From Pseudomonadota bacterium (GTDB lineage: Bacteria; Pseudomonadota; Gammaproteobacteria; Pseudomonadales; UBA5518): 7,413 nucleotides of DNA. The DNA is taken from contig CAUJIL010000147.1 of NCBI GenBank assembly GCA_963204845.1, positions 1 to 7,413 of the forward strand. Direction: 5' to 3'. This document shows positions 1 to 5,376 of the stretch, piece by piece. Each line of letters starts with the position of its first letter. The stretch's first letter is position 1. The notes under the pieces are model-generated. The model saw only the letters and a list, made by a program, of their open reading frames with translations, had not been told where the DNA came from and did not search any database. Position numbers and translations under genes: made by a program.

Positions 1-311
1 CGCCCGACTCGCCGTGGATCACCATGGGCGAACCGGGCAAGGCGGTCGAGGGCTTCCTGTGGAAGGCCGACCGCGAGCAGCCGTTCCACATCCGCGCCGA
101 AGGATTGGGCAGCGCGCAGCGCGCCGCACCGCCCGAGGGCACGCGCGTCACCGCCGACTGGCGCGACGGCCACTGGCAGGTGGTGTTCGAGATCCCGGCG
201 TGGTCCGCGCTTGCCGCGCAGCGCCAGCTCGCCGTGGCGGTGTGGGCCGGCGCCGCGCAGGAACGCGCCGGACTCAAGTCGGTGAGCCCGGGCTGGCTGC
301 CGCTGGGATGA
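1..311 (+). CDS. Type II DMSO-reductase-family heme b (gamma) subunit, C-terminal fragment
   Basis: The reading frame is open from the window edge (codons from base 3), so the true start and the signal peptide lie upstream. About 102 residues are visible. They contain the family signature MGEPGK followed by a FLWKAD stretch, a WRDGHWQVVFEIP strand, an AVAVWAG strand and a terminal KSVS-GW segment. This matches the C-terminal half of the heme b subunit of ethylbenzene dehydrogenase, dimethylsulfide dehydrogenase, chlorate/selenate reductase and C25 steroid dehydrogenase. In that family the periplasmic subunit passes electrons between the Fe-S subunit and a soluble acceptor through a heme b with Met and Lys axial ligands. 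The Met codon at 24-26 and the Lys codon at 276-278 are the candidates here; this ligand assignment is by family analogy from memory. The gene overlaps the next one by ATGA (308-311), implying translational coupling to the chaperone. The oxidised substrate cannot be inferred from this subunit. Confidence 0.8.
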   Translation, partial: PDSPWITMGEPGKAVEGFLWKADREQPFHIRAEGLGSAQRAAPPEGTRVTADWRDGHWQVVFEIPAWSALAAQRQLAVAVWAGAAQERAGLKSVSPGWLPLG

Positions 312-793
312 ACGCCGCCGCCAGCGCACCGAAGCCCGCGACGCTGCGGCTGCTCGCGTGGGGGCGGTTGTGGAGTCCGCTCGCCGACGACGACGAGCAC
401 CATGAGGCCTGGCAGGCGCTGGGGCTGCCCGGCGAGTTCGCCGCGCAGCGGGTCGCGTACTGGAACACCTTCCACGCCGGCACCCCGCAGCCGCCGGTCA
501 CGTTGCTGCTGCACGCGCTGCTCGGCCGCGAAGGCGGCGCGGTGCGCGAGGACCTGATGCGCGCCGCCGACTACCTCGGACTGGAGGGTGGCGAGCGGCG
601 TCTGCCGCCCGATCACCTCGCTCCTGCCTGCGAGGTATTCGCGCTCGCGATCGAGCGCGAGGAACCGGTGCTGATCACGGGGCTGTGCGAACGTTACCTC
701 GCACCGTGGACCGCCGAGGCCTCCGCGCGGCTCGCGGAGCAACCCGCGATGCTCGCGTTGGTGCAGCGTTTCGCGGCCGATATCGCCGCCTGA
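308..793 (+). CDS. TorD-like molybdoenzyme maturation chaperone (type II DMSO reductase delta subunit)
   Basis: This 161-residue cytoplasmic protein belongs to the TorD/DmsD-type chaperones. These bind the apo-catalytic subunit, protect it until molybdenum cofactor is inserted and hold back Tat export. The helical sequence carries the family hallmark PPDHL (Pro101-Asp102-His103) followed by a helix (ACEVFALAIE) and then the CERYLAPW segment at about residues 127-134, all typical of the second half of the fold. It has no signal peptide or membrane segment, and at 161 residues is on the short side. The ATG at 308 was chosen because it overlaps the heme b subunit stop as ATGA and gives a sensible N-terminus; an in-frame upstream ATG at 14 would run out of frame through the gamma subunit gene. 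Its position right after the gamma subunit matches the A-B-C-D order of ethylbenzene and dimethylsulfide dehydrogenase operons, so it is probably dedicated to the enzyme encoded upstream. Confidence 0.82.
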   Translation: MNAAASAPKPATLRLLAWGRLWSPLADDDEHHEAWQALGLPGEFAAQRVAYWNTFHAGTPQPPVTLLLHALLGREGGAVREDLMRAADYLGLEGGERRLPPDHLAPACEVFALAIEREEPVLITGLCERYLAPWTAEASARLAEQPAMLALVQRFAADIAA

Positions 794-808
794 GCGCGCG
801 ACGCGCGC
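794..808. other. Short GC hairpin after the chaperone gene
   Basis: The stop codon at 791-793 is followed at once by GCGCGC-GAC-GCGCGC, a perfect 6-bp inverted repeat with a 3-base loop. There is no T-run after it, so it is at best a weak or factor-dependent terminator separating the molybdoenzyme operon from the transporter gene. In such GC-rich DNA it could be fortuitous. Confidence 0.25.
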
Positions 809-868
809 ATCGGCGTGGCGGGCGCGCTATGCTTGCGCCACCGCAGCCACCGTGGCCACCCGCCGCCG

Positions 869-1882
869 ATGAACACGACCGCCACGCCTCGCCTCGACCT
901 CGCGGTCTGCACGCTGTTCGCGCTCGCGCTGCTGTTGGTGCTGCACCTGCACCTGCTGACCTCGCTGCTCGCCGGATTGCTGGTCTACGCGCTGGTCGGC
1001 GCGCTGGTGCCGCTGATACGCCTGCCGCGCTTCAGCCACGAGGGCGCGCGGCTGGCGGCGGTGGCGCTGATCGCGACCGTGGTGATCGCGCTGGTCGCAC
1101 TGGCGCTGGGGGGACTGGTGTCGTTCCTGCGCCACAGCGGCGAGAGCGTGCCGCTGCTGATCCATCGCATGGCCGAGATCATCGAGGACTCGCGCTCCAG
1201 CCTGCCGGCGTGGCTGTTCGCCTACCTGCCGCCGGACGCCGACGCGCTGCGCGCGGCGGCCGTCACGTGGCTGAAGGAGAACGCCGTGTTCTTCCAGGTC
1301 GCGGGCACCGGTTTCGGGCGCGCGCTGGCGCACATCCTGCTCGGCATGGTGATCGGCGCGCTGCTGTCGCTGGAGGCCGCGAGCTCGCATCGCCGCCAGG
1401 GGCCGCTGACCGCCTCGCTCGGGGAGCGTGCGCAGCGCCTGGGGGATTCGTTCCGCCGCGTGGTGTTCGCGCAGTTCTGGATCTCGACCATCAACACCGC
1501 GCTGACGGCGATGTTCCTGGTGTTCCTGCTACCGGGGCTCGGCGTCGAGCTGCCGTTCACGAAGACGCTGATCCTGGTGACCTTTCTGGCCGGGCTGATC
1601 CCGATCCTCGGCAACCTGATCTCGAACACCGTGATCTGCGTGGTGGGGCTGAGCCAGTCGCTGCTGGTCGCGCTCGGCGTGCTGCTCTACCTGATGGCGA
1701 TCCACAAGCTGGAGTACTTCCTGAACGCGCGCATCGTCGGCAGCCACATCCACGCGCGCGCGTGGGAAATCCTGATCGCCATGCTGGTCATGGAAGCGGC
1801 GTTCGGCATCCCGGGCCTGATCGCCGCGCCGATCTACTACGCGTACCTGAAGCAGGAACTGGCGAGCCGCGAGTTGATATGA
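869..1882 (+). CDS. AI-2E family (PerM/TqsA-like) transporter
   Basis: This 337-residue integral inner-membrane protein belongs to the AI-2E exporter / PerM family. Hydrophobic segments lie at roughly residues 9-27, 29-50 and 61-87. A less hydrophobic loop of about 60 residues follows (ending around the WLKENAVFF segment), then a further helix near 150-178 and a cluster of helices from about 205 to the C-terminus. The conserved GLIPILGNLISN motif matches the IP-x-x-G region of the family, and the LNARIVGSHIHARAWEIL stretch matches its C-terminal conserved block. Length is typical. The ATG at 869 is preferred over an in-frame GTG at 815, because the 18 extra residues (HRSHRGHPPP-like) are polar and unlike family N-termini; no strong Shine-Dalgarno precedes either. 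A TATGCT box (828-833) without a convincing -35 lies 35 bases upstream. Members include quorum-signal exporters and ion antiporters, so the substrate is unknown, and no link to its neighbours is evident. Confidence 0.85.
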   Translation: MNTTATPRLDLAVCTLFALALLLVLHLHLLTSLLAGLLVYALVGALVPLIRLPRFSHEGARLAAVALIATVVIALVALALGGLVSFLRHSGESVPLLIHRMAEIIEDSRSSLPAWLFAYLPPDADALRAAAVTWLKENAVFFQVAGTGFGRALAHILLGMVIGALLSLEAASSHRRQGPLTASLGERAQRLGDSFRRVVFAQFWISTINTALTAMFLVFLLPGLGVELPFTKTLILVTFLAGLIPILGNLISNTVICVVGLSQSLLVALGVLLYLMAIHKLEYFLNARIVGSHIHARAWEILIAMLVMEAAFGIPGLIAAPIYYAYLKQELASRELI

Positions 1883-1892
1883 GGCATGCCCC

Positions 1893-1914
1893 GTCGGGTT
1901 GAAACCCGACCTAC
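1893..1914 (-). repeat. REP-like element (GTAG plus hairpin) between convergent genes
   Basis: On the minus strand this reads GTAG followed by GTCGGGTT, a two-base centre and AACCCGAC, i.e. a GTAG tetranucleotide next to a perfect 8-bp inverted repeat. GTAG plus hairpin is the architecture of bacterial REP sequences mobilised by Y1-type TnpA-REP (RAYT) enzymes, and this particular stem is a familiar interspersed motif in proteobacterial genomes. A GGCATGCC palindrome (1883-1890) lies just beside it. It sits in the 36-base gap between the stops of the transporter (1882) and the LLM oxidoreductase (1919), where it could also act as a two-way terminator or mRNA stabiliser. Only one copy is visible, so the repeat status rests on its structure and on recognition. 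Confidence 0.6.
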
Positions 1915-1918
1915 GGTT

Positions 1919-2935
1919 TCAGAGCAGTTCCTTCGCGACCAGCTCCATGTTCGCGATGCTGCGGTCGTAGTCGTTCACATGGCCGATCAGCAGCGAGGTC
2001 ACGCGGGTCTTCTTCCAGTCCTGCAGGCGCTCGCGGATACGACCGAGCGGGCCGAGCAGCGAGATCTCGTCGACCAGCGCGTCGGGCACCGCCTCGACGG
2101 CCTCCTGCTGGCGCCCGGCGAGGAACAGATCCTGGATCTTCTGCGCCTCGGCGGCGTAGCCCATGCGCCCCAGCAGGTTCTGGTGGAAGTTCATCCCCTT
2201 CGCGCCCATGCCGCCCAGGTACAGCGCCATCGTCCACTTGCCCGGCAGCAGCGCACGCTGCAGGTCGTCGTCGACGGCGAGGTTCACCATCGCCGCGATC
2301 TCGAAACCCGGCTTCGCCGCCGCGAGGCTGTCGTCGAAGAGGTGCATCTTGTACGGGGAGCAGAAAATCGGCAGCCAGCCGTCGAAGCGCTCGGCCGCGA
2401 GCGCGACGTTCTTCGGCCCCTCGGCGCCGAGCAGCACCGGAATGTGCTTGCGCAAGGGCTCGGTGATGCTCTTCAGCGGCTTGCCCAGCCCGAGCCCGTT
2501 GCTGCACGGCAACTGGTACTGCGTGCCCTGGAACGCCAACGGCGCCTCGCGCGCAATCACCTGGCGGAAGATCTGGATCCATTCACGGGTACGCTCGAGC
2601 GGTTTCGTGAACGGCTGGCCGTACCAGCCCTCGACCACCTGTGGCCCCGACACACCGACACCGAGCAGCAGCCGGCCGTTGGAGATGTGGTCAAGCGTCA
2701 GCGCCGACATCGCCGCGCAGGTCGGCGTGCGCGCCGAGATCTGCATCACCCCGGTGCCGAGACGGATGCGGCTGGTGTGCGCTGCGATCGCGGCCAGCGG
2801 CGTGAAGCAGTCCGAACCGTAGGCCTCCGCCGTCCACACCGAATCGAAACCGATGCGCTCGGCGGCCTGCGCGAGTTCGATGAAACGCGCGGTCGGGTGT
2901 TTCTGCCAGTAGCCGAGTTGCAGTCCGAGCTTCAT
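1919..2935 (-). CDS. LLM class F420-dependent oxidoreductase, Rv3520c-like
   Basis: This 338-residue cytoplasmic TIM-barrel enzyme belongs to the bacterial luciferase-like superfamily. The N-terminus MKLGLQLGYWQ forms the first barrel strand, followed by the AAERIGFDSVWTAEAYGSD helix-strand (about 24-42). The central signature is GTGVMQISARTPT (60-72), MSALTLDHISNGRL (76-89) and GVGVSGPQVVEGWYG (92-106), which is characteristic of the F420-dependent Rv3520c subfamily; a GPLGRIRERL segment lies near the C-terminus. Members are expected to transfer hydride between reduced F420 (possibly FMN in some) and a carbonyl or alkene substrate; most lack defined substrates. The ATG at 2935 was chosen because MKLGLQLG is the conserved start and GGAG lies 7 bases upstream; an in-frame ATG at 3028 would add 31 non-homologous residues and run through the promoter. 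It is transcribed divergently from the NTF2-like gene at 3122 and has a TATACT box at 2971-2976. Confidence 0.88.
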   Translation of the reverse strand: MKLGLQLGYWQKHPTARFIELAQAAERIGFDSVWTAEAYGSDCFTPLAAIAAHTSRIRLGTGVMQISARTPTCAAMSALTLDHISNGRLLLGVGVSGPQVVEGWYGQPFTKPLERTREWIQIFRQVIAREAPLAFQGTQYQLPCSNGLGLGKPLKSITEPLRKHIPVLLGAEGPKNVALAAERFDGWLPIFCSPYKMHLFDDSLAAAKPGFEIAAMVNLAVDDDLQRALLPGKWTMALYLGGMGAKGMNFHQNLLGRMGYAAEAQKIQDLFLAGRQQEAVEAVPDALVDEISLLGPLGRIRERLQDWKKTRVTSLLIGHVNDYDRSIANMELVAKELL

Positions 2936-2970
2936 GTCGAGTCTCCGTGGTGGACGCGCAGGATGCGGCG

Positions 2971-2976
2971 AGTATA
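2971..2976 (-). promoter_or_regulatory. Candidate -10 box for the LLM oxidoreductase gene
   Basis: On the minus strand this reads TATACT, one mismatch from TATAAT, in otherwise very GC-rich DNA. It lies 35 bases upstream of the ATG at 2935, leaving a short leader with the GGAG ribosome binding site. No hexamer resembling TTGACA sits 16-18 bases further upstream (CTGCGA is found at 17), so an activator or extended contacts may be needed. Confidence 0.45.
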
Positions 2977-3059
2977 GGGACTCCCCGGTGCGCTCGCAGT
3001 GACCGCGGCTCGACGCCTGCGCTGACAAAACCGTTCAGGGTGCATTGCGGCGCCGTAAC

Positions 3060-3089
3060 TTGTTCCAGCACCGGCGCCACGTCTACGCT
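3060..3089 (+). promoter_or_regulatory. Candidate promoter for the NTF2-like gene
   Basis: TTGTTC (3060-3065) and TACGCT (3084-3089) are separated by 18 bases and lie 32 bases before the ATG at 3122. The match to the sigma-70 consensus is modest. Two CGGCGCC heptamers (3048-3054 and 3072-3078), 24 bases apart, flank the -35 hexamer and could be operator half-sites, though such hexamer palindromes are common at this base composition. Confidence 0.3.
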
Positions 3090-3121
3090 GCCCGGATCCC
3101 GCGAACGCCAGGAGAGGCACC

Positions 3122-3565
3122 ATGACACCGGAGGCGAGCAACAAGGAACTGGTCACGCGCTTCTGGAACGAAGTGTACGTGGGACGTGACTACGAGGCGA
3201 TTGCGCGCTATTTCGCGCCCGACGGCAGCTACGTCGACGTCGCGATTCCCGAATCGGAGGCGCGCGGGCCGCAGGCGGTGGCTAGGCGCCTGCGCATCGG
3301 GCAGGAACCGGTGCAACGGTTCGAGCACCAGATCCATCGCCTGATCGCGGAGGGGACGACGGTGATGATCGAGCACACCGAGACCTGGCACTTCCATACC
3401 GGCGAGGCGGTGGCGGTGCCGTTCGTGTCGGTGATGGTGATCGAGGACGGCCTGATCCGTGTCTGGCGTGATTACTGGGATCTCAACACGCTGCTGTCGC
3501 AGGCACCGGCGTGGTGGATCGAACACATCGCGAAATTCAACGGCAGCGATTTCGCAGGCGATTGA
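3122..3565 (+). CDS. NTF2-fold / SnoaL-like protein resembling limonene-1,2-epoxide hydrolase
   Basis: This 147-residue soluble protein forms one cone-shaped NTF2-like domain. The start is supported by GGAGAGG just upstream of the ATG. An N-terminal helix (NKELVTRFWNEVYVGRDYEAI) is followed by the YFAPDGSYVDVAIPE strand and a C-terminal half with the IEDGLIRVWRDYWDL signature. Aligned by eye to Rhodococcus limonene-1,2-epoxide hydrolase (recalled), Asp117 of WRDYWD matches catalytic Asp132 and Tyr37 matches Tyr53. The Arg99-x-Asp101 pair is replaced by His85-x-Glu87, and Asn55 by Asp39. The pocket therefore keeps acidic residues but may not do the same epoxide hydrolysis; dehydratase, isomerase or binding roles are also possible within this fold. 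It is divergent from the LLM oxidoreductase gene and convergent with the ene-reductase gene, so it is probably transcribed alone. Confidence 0.78.
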   Translation: MTPEASNKELVTRFWNEVYVGRDYEAIARYFAPDGSYVDVAIPESEARGPQAVARRLRIGQEPVQRFEHQIHRLIAEGTTVMIEHTETWHFHTGEAVAVPFVSVMVIEDGLIRVWRDYWDLNTLLSQAPAWWIEHIAKFNGSDFAGD

Positions 3566-3597
3566 GCCGGCGGCGCTCCGTGGCGAGCGCCGCCGGC
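3566..3597. terminator. Hairpin between convergent genes, likely bidirectional terminator
   Basis: Directly after the stop at 3563-3565 is a perfect 13-bp inverted repeat: GCCGGCGGCGCTC (3566-3578), a 6-base loop, then GAGCGCCGCCGGC (3585-3597). It lies 7 bases beyond the end of the opposing ene-reductase gene (3605). Its place between two converging stop codons suits transcription termination for both. Neither strand has a clear T-run after the stem, so it may work with Rho or as a 3' end stabiliser. Confidence 0.55.
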
Positions 3598-3604
3598 CCG
3601 TCCC

Positions 3605-4669
3605 TCACGGAGCCGCGGGATAGTCCGTGTAACCCTTTGGCCCGGGCGTATACAGCGTGGCAGCGTCGAAGTCGGCCAGCGGCAGGCCCTCGCGCATGCG
3701 CCGCACCAGATCCGGGTTGCCGAGGTACGCGCGGCCGAACGACACCGCCGCCGCCTCGCCCGCGGCGAGCACGCGTTCGGCGCGCGCCTGGTCGAAGCCG
3801 TCGTTGACGATCAGCGGCCCGCCGAAGTGTGTGCGCGCCAGCGCGAAGGCGTCGAGGTCGCGCCGCGGCGAGCGGATCACGTGCAGGTACGCCAGCCCCA
3901 GCGGGCGCACCGCGTCGAGCAGGGTGGCGAAGGTCTCGTTGGGGTCGTCGTCGTGCAGGTCGTTGAACGGGTTGCCGGGGCAGATGCGCATGCCGACGCG
4001 GGCGCTGCCGGCCACCGCGATCATCGCCTCGAGCGCCTCGATCACGAAGCGCACCCGGTTGGCGACGCTGCCGCCGTAGGCGTCGGTACGCAGGTTGGTG
4101 CCCGTGGAGAGGAACTGCGCCGGCAGGTAGCCGCTGGTGCAGTGCAGTTCGACGCCGTCGAAGCCGGCTGCCAGCGCGGACCGCGTGGCGTGCGCGTACT
4201 CGCCGATCACGCCGGGGATCTCGTCCAGGCGCAGCGCGCGCGGCTCGTCGAAATCGACCATCCCGGCCGCGTCGGTGTAGATCTTGCCGTTCGCGCGCAC
4301 CGCCGACGGCGCCACCGTCTCGGCGCCGGAATCCTTGTTCAGGCGGCTGCCCACGCGCCCGCAGTGCATGATCTGCGCGACCATGCTGCCGCCCCCCGCG
4401 TGCACCGCGTCGGTCACGGCACGCCAGCCGGCGACCTGCGCCTCGGTGTGGATCCCCGGCGTGCGGCAGTAACCCTTGCCGTGGATGCTTGGCTGCGCGC
4501 CTTCGCTGACGATCAGGCCGGCGCTCGCGCGCTGGCGGTAGTACTCGGTGTTCAGCGCGGTCGGCGCGTCGCCCTCGCCGGCGCGGCTGCGCGTCATCGG
4601 CGCCATCACGACGCGGTTGGCGAGCTTCAGCTCGCCGAGCTGAACGGGTTCGAACAGGTGTGCACTCAT
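3605..4669 (-). CDS. Old yellow enzyme family alkene reductase (NADH:flavin oxidoreductase)
   Basis: This 354-residue single-domain FMN TIM-barrel protein is of NemA/OYE type. These enzymes reduce activated C=C bonds (enones, nitro-esters) with NAD(P)H, and some steroid-active members dehydrogenate or isomerise 3-ketosteroids. Visible landmarks are LFEPVQLGELKLANRVVMAPMTR (5-27, with the flavin-contacting Thr26), AQIMHCGRVG (98-107), GFDGVELH (169-176), the active-site run HCTSGYL (176-182), NLRTDAYGGSVANR (192-205), and the C-terminal FGRAYLGNPDL and LYTPGPKGYTDYP blocks. His176 and the proton-donor Tyr181 are present, but the second substrate-binding residue, normally His or Asn (HxxN/H), is Ser179. 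There is no 4Fe-4S cysteine cluster or C-terminal extension as in BaiCD-type enzymes. The ATG at 4669 fits family N-termini; GAGGA abuts it too closely to be an ideal ribosome site, so coupling to upstream translation is plausible. It is the last gene of the minus-strand operon. Confidence 0.9.
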   Translation of the reverse strand: MSAHLFEPVQLGELKLANRVVMAPMTRSRAGEGDAPTALNTEYYRQRASAGLIVSEGAQPSIHGKGYCRTPGIHTEAQVAGWRAVTDAVHAGGGSMVAQIMHCGRVGSRLNKDSGAETVAPSAVRANGKIYTDAAGMVDFDEPRALRLDEIPGVIGEYAHATRSALAAGFDGVELHCTSGYLPAQFLSTGTNLRTDAYGGSVANRVRFVIEALEAMIAVAGSARVGMRICPGNPFNDLHDDDPNETFATLLDAVRPLGLAYLHVIRSPRRDLDAFALARTHFGGPLIVNDGFDQARAERVLAAGEAAAVSFGRAYLGNPDLVRRMREGLPLADFDAATLYTPGPKGYTDYPAAP

Positions 4670-4704
4670 TCCTCGGGACTCCGGTCTGCGGATCGGCTGG
4701 ATAC

Positions 4705-4728
4705 GCGGCCGCCGGCACCGGCGGCCGC
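4705..4728. other. Strong GC hairpin inside the operon, between the SnoaL-like and ene-reductase genes
   Basis: GCGGCCGCCGG and CCGGCGGCCGC form a perfect 11-bp inverted repeat around a 2-base centre (4-base loop in practice), giving two NotI sites 16 bases apart. On the minus strand it starts 6 bases after the SnoaL-like stop and ends 35 bases before the ene-reductase ATG. No U-tract follows, so it is more likely a partial terminator, RNA-processing site or stability hairpin that lowers or decouples expression of the last gene. Confidence 0.45.
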
Positions 4729-4734
4729 AGCGGT

Positions 4735-5364
4735 TCAGCGCACGCGGATGCGCGGCTCGGCCGCGCTGCGCCGCATGCGTTTCAGGAACTCCCCGACCGG
4801 CGCCGGAGCGGCGACTTCGGGTTCGTCGGTGGACGGCGGGTTGGCCCAGAACTCCTTCCACGACGGGAACAGTTCGTGGTACGCGCCGTCGTAGGGCTCA
4901 CGGCCCGGCCAGCGCATCTTCCTGTCGCCGATCGGGGGCTTGTTCAGGTCGGTCGCGTACCAGTAGCACGGCAGCCGGCGGCGGAAGCACCAGCTGCCGT
5001 CGATGCGCTCGTAGTTGTCCCAGTACAGCATCTGCATGATGACCCACTCGGGCCCGGTCTCGTGCTCGTTCTTCGAGTACACCACCCCGTGCGCGTGGTC
5101 GGCGTCGTCGAACTCGATGATGTGGTTGCCGATGTGGTGCGAGGTACCGGTGAACTGCAGCCTGAGCGTGTCGTCGAGCCAGCGCTTCAGGTGCGCACGC
5201 CCGCTCTTTTCGCGACTGACACGGATATCGGGCGCGAACAGGTTCACGTGCGCGTCGAGGTCACGCATGTCGAGCGACAGCGCGTAGCGCGCCGGGAGCT
5301 GGCGGATCGCCTCGATCGACTCGAGGCGGTCGATGCGCGCCAGCAGATCGGGAGTCGGATTCAT
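4735..5364 (-). CDS. SnoaL/NTF2-fold protein, BaiE/Hsh2-like candidate dehydratase or isomerase
   Basis: This 209-residue cytoplasmic protein has an N-terminal SnoaL-like domain. It opens with the family helix RIDRLESIEAIRQLPARYALSLDMRDLDAHVNLFAPD (about 10-46). Compared by eye with the bile acid 7-alpha-dehydratase BaiE (recalled), Tyr27, Asp32 and His77 fall at the positions of catalytic Tyr30, Asp35 and His83. The Asp106 position is Asn99, and the Arg146 equivalent appears to be aromatic (Tyr134). It may therefore be a dehydratase or isomerase for a cyclic substrate with an altered pocket. An unusual aromatic-rich stretch (WYATDL to WKEFWANPP) and a Pro/Ala-rich then basic tail extend it beyond the usual 130-180 residues. 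The start is supported by GGAGG 5 bases upstream. Only 12 bases separate it from the preceding SDR gene, so the two are co-transcribed. Confidence 0.8.
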   Translation of the reverse strand: MNPTPDLLARIDRLESIEAIRQLPARYALSLDMRDLDAHVNLFAPDIRVSREKSGRAHLKRWLDDTLRLQFTGTSHHIGNHIIEFDDADHAHGVVYSKNEHETGPEWVIMQMLYWDNYERIDGSWCFRRRLPCYWYATDLNKPPIGDRKMRWPGREPYDGAYHELFPSWKEFWANPPSTDEPEVAAPAPVGEFLKRMRRSAAEPRIRVR

Positions 5365-5376
5365 GCTGCCTCCGTC

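Noticed and set aside
869..1882. Quorum-sensing (autoinducer-2) export role for the AI-2E family protein
   Set aside because: The family name is broader than the function; many members are ion antiporters or of unknown role, and no quorum genes are nearby.
685..1902. 405-codon plus-strand frame overlapping the chaperone and AI-2E genes
   Set aside because: Arg/Ala/Gly-rich out-of-frame translation of a clear membrane protein; no hydrophobic segments or motifs of its own.
1886..2977. 363-codon plus-strand frame opposite the LLM oxidoreductase
   Set aside because: Antisense shadow rich in Arg, His and Gln, without domain motifs; the minus-strand LLM protein has clear family signatures.
2936..3028. 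Upstream in-frame start for the LLM oxidoreductase at 3028
   Set aside because: The added 31 residues do not resemble the family, cover the TATACT box, and the start at 2935 has its own GGAG ribosome site.
4705..4728. Engineered or vector sequence because of two NotI sites
   Set aside because: The sites arise from a single natural-looking GC palindrome in native intergenic sequence; no linker or vector sequence is adjacent.
3827..4894. 355-codon plus-strand frame opposite the ene-reductase
   Set aside because: Low-complexity Ala/Arg/Val/His composition typical of antisense frames; the opposite strand encodes an intact old yellow enzyme.
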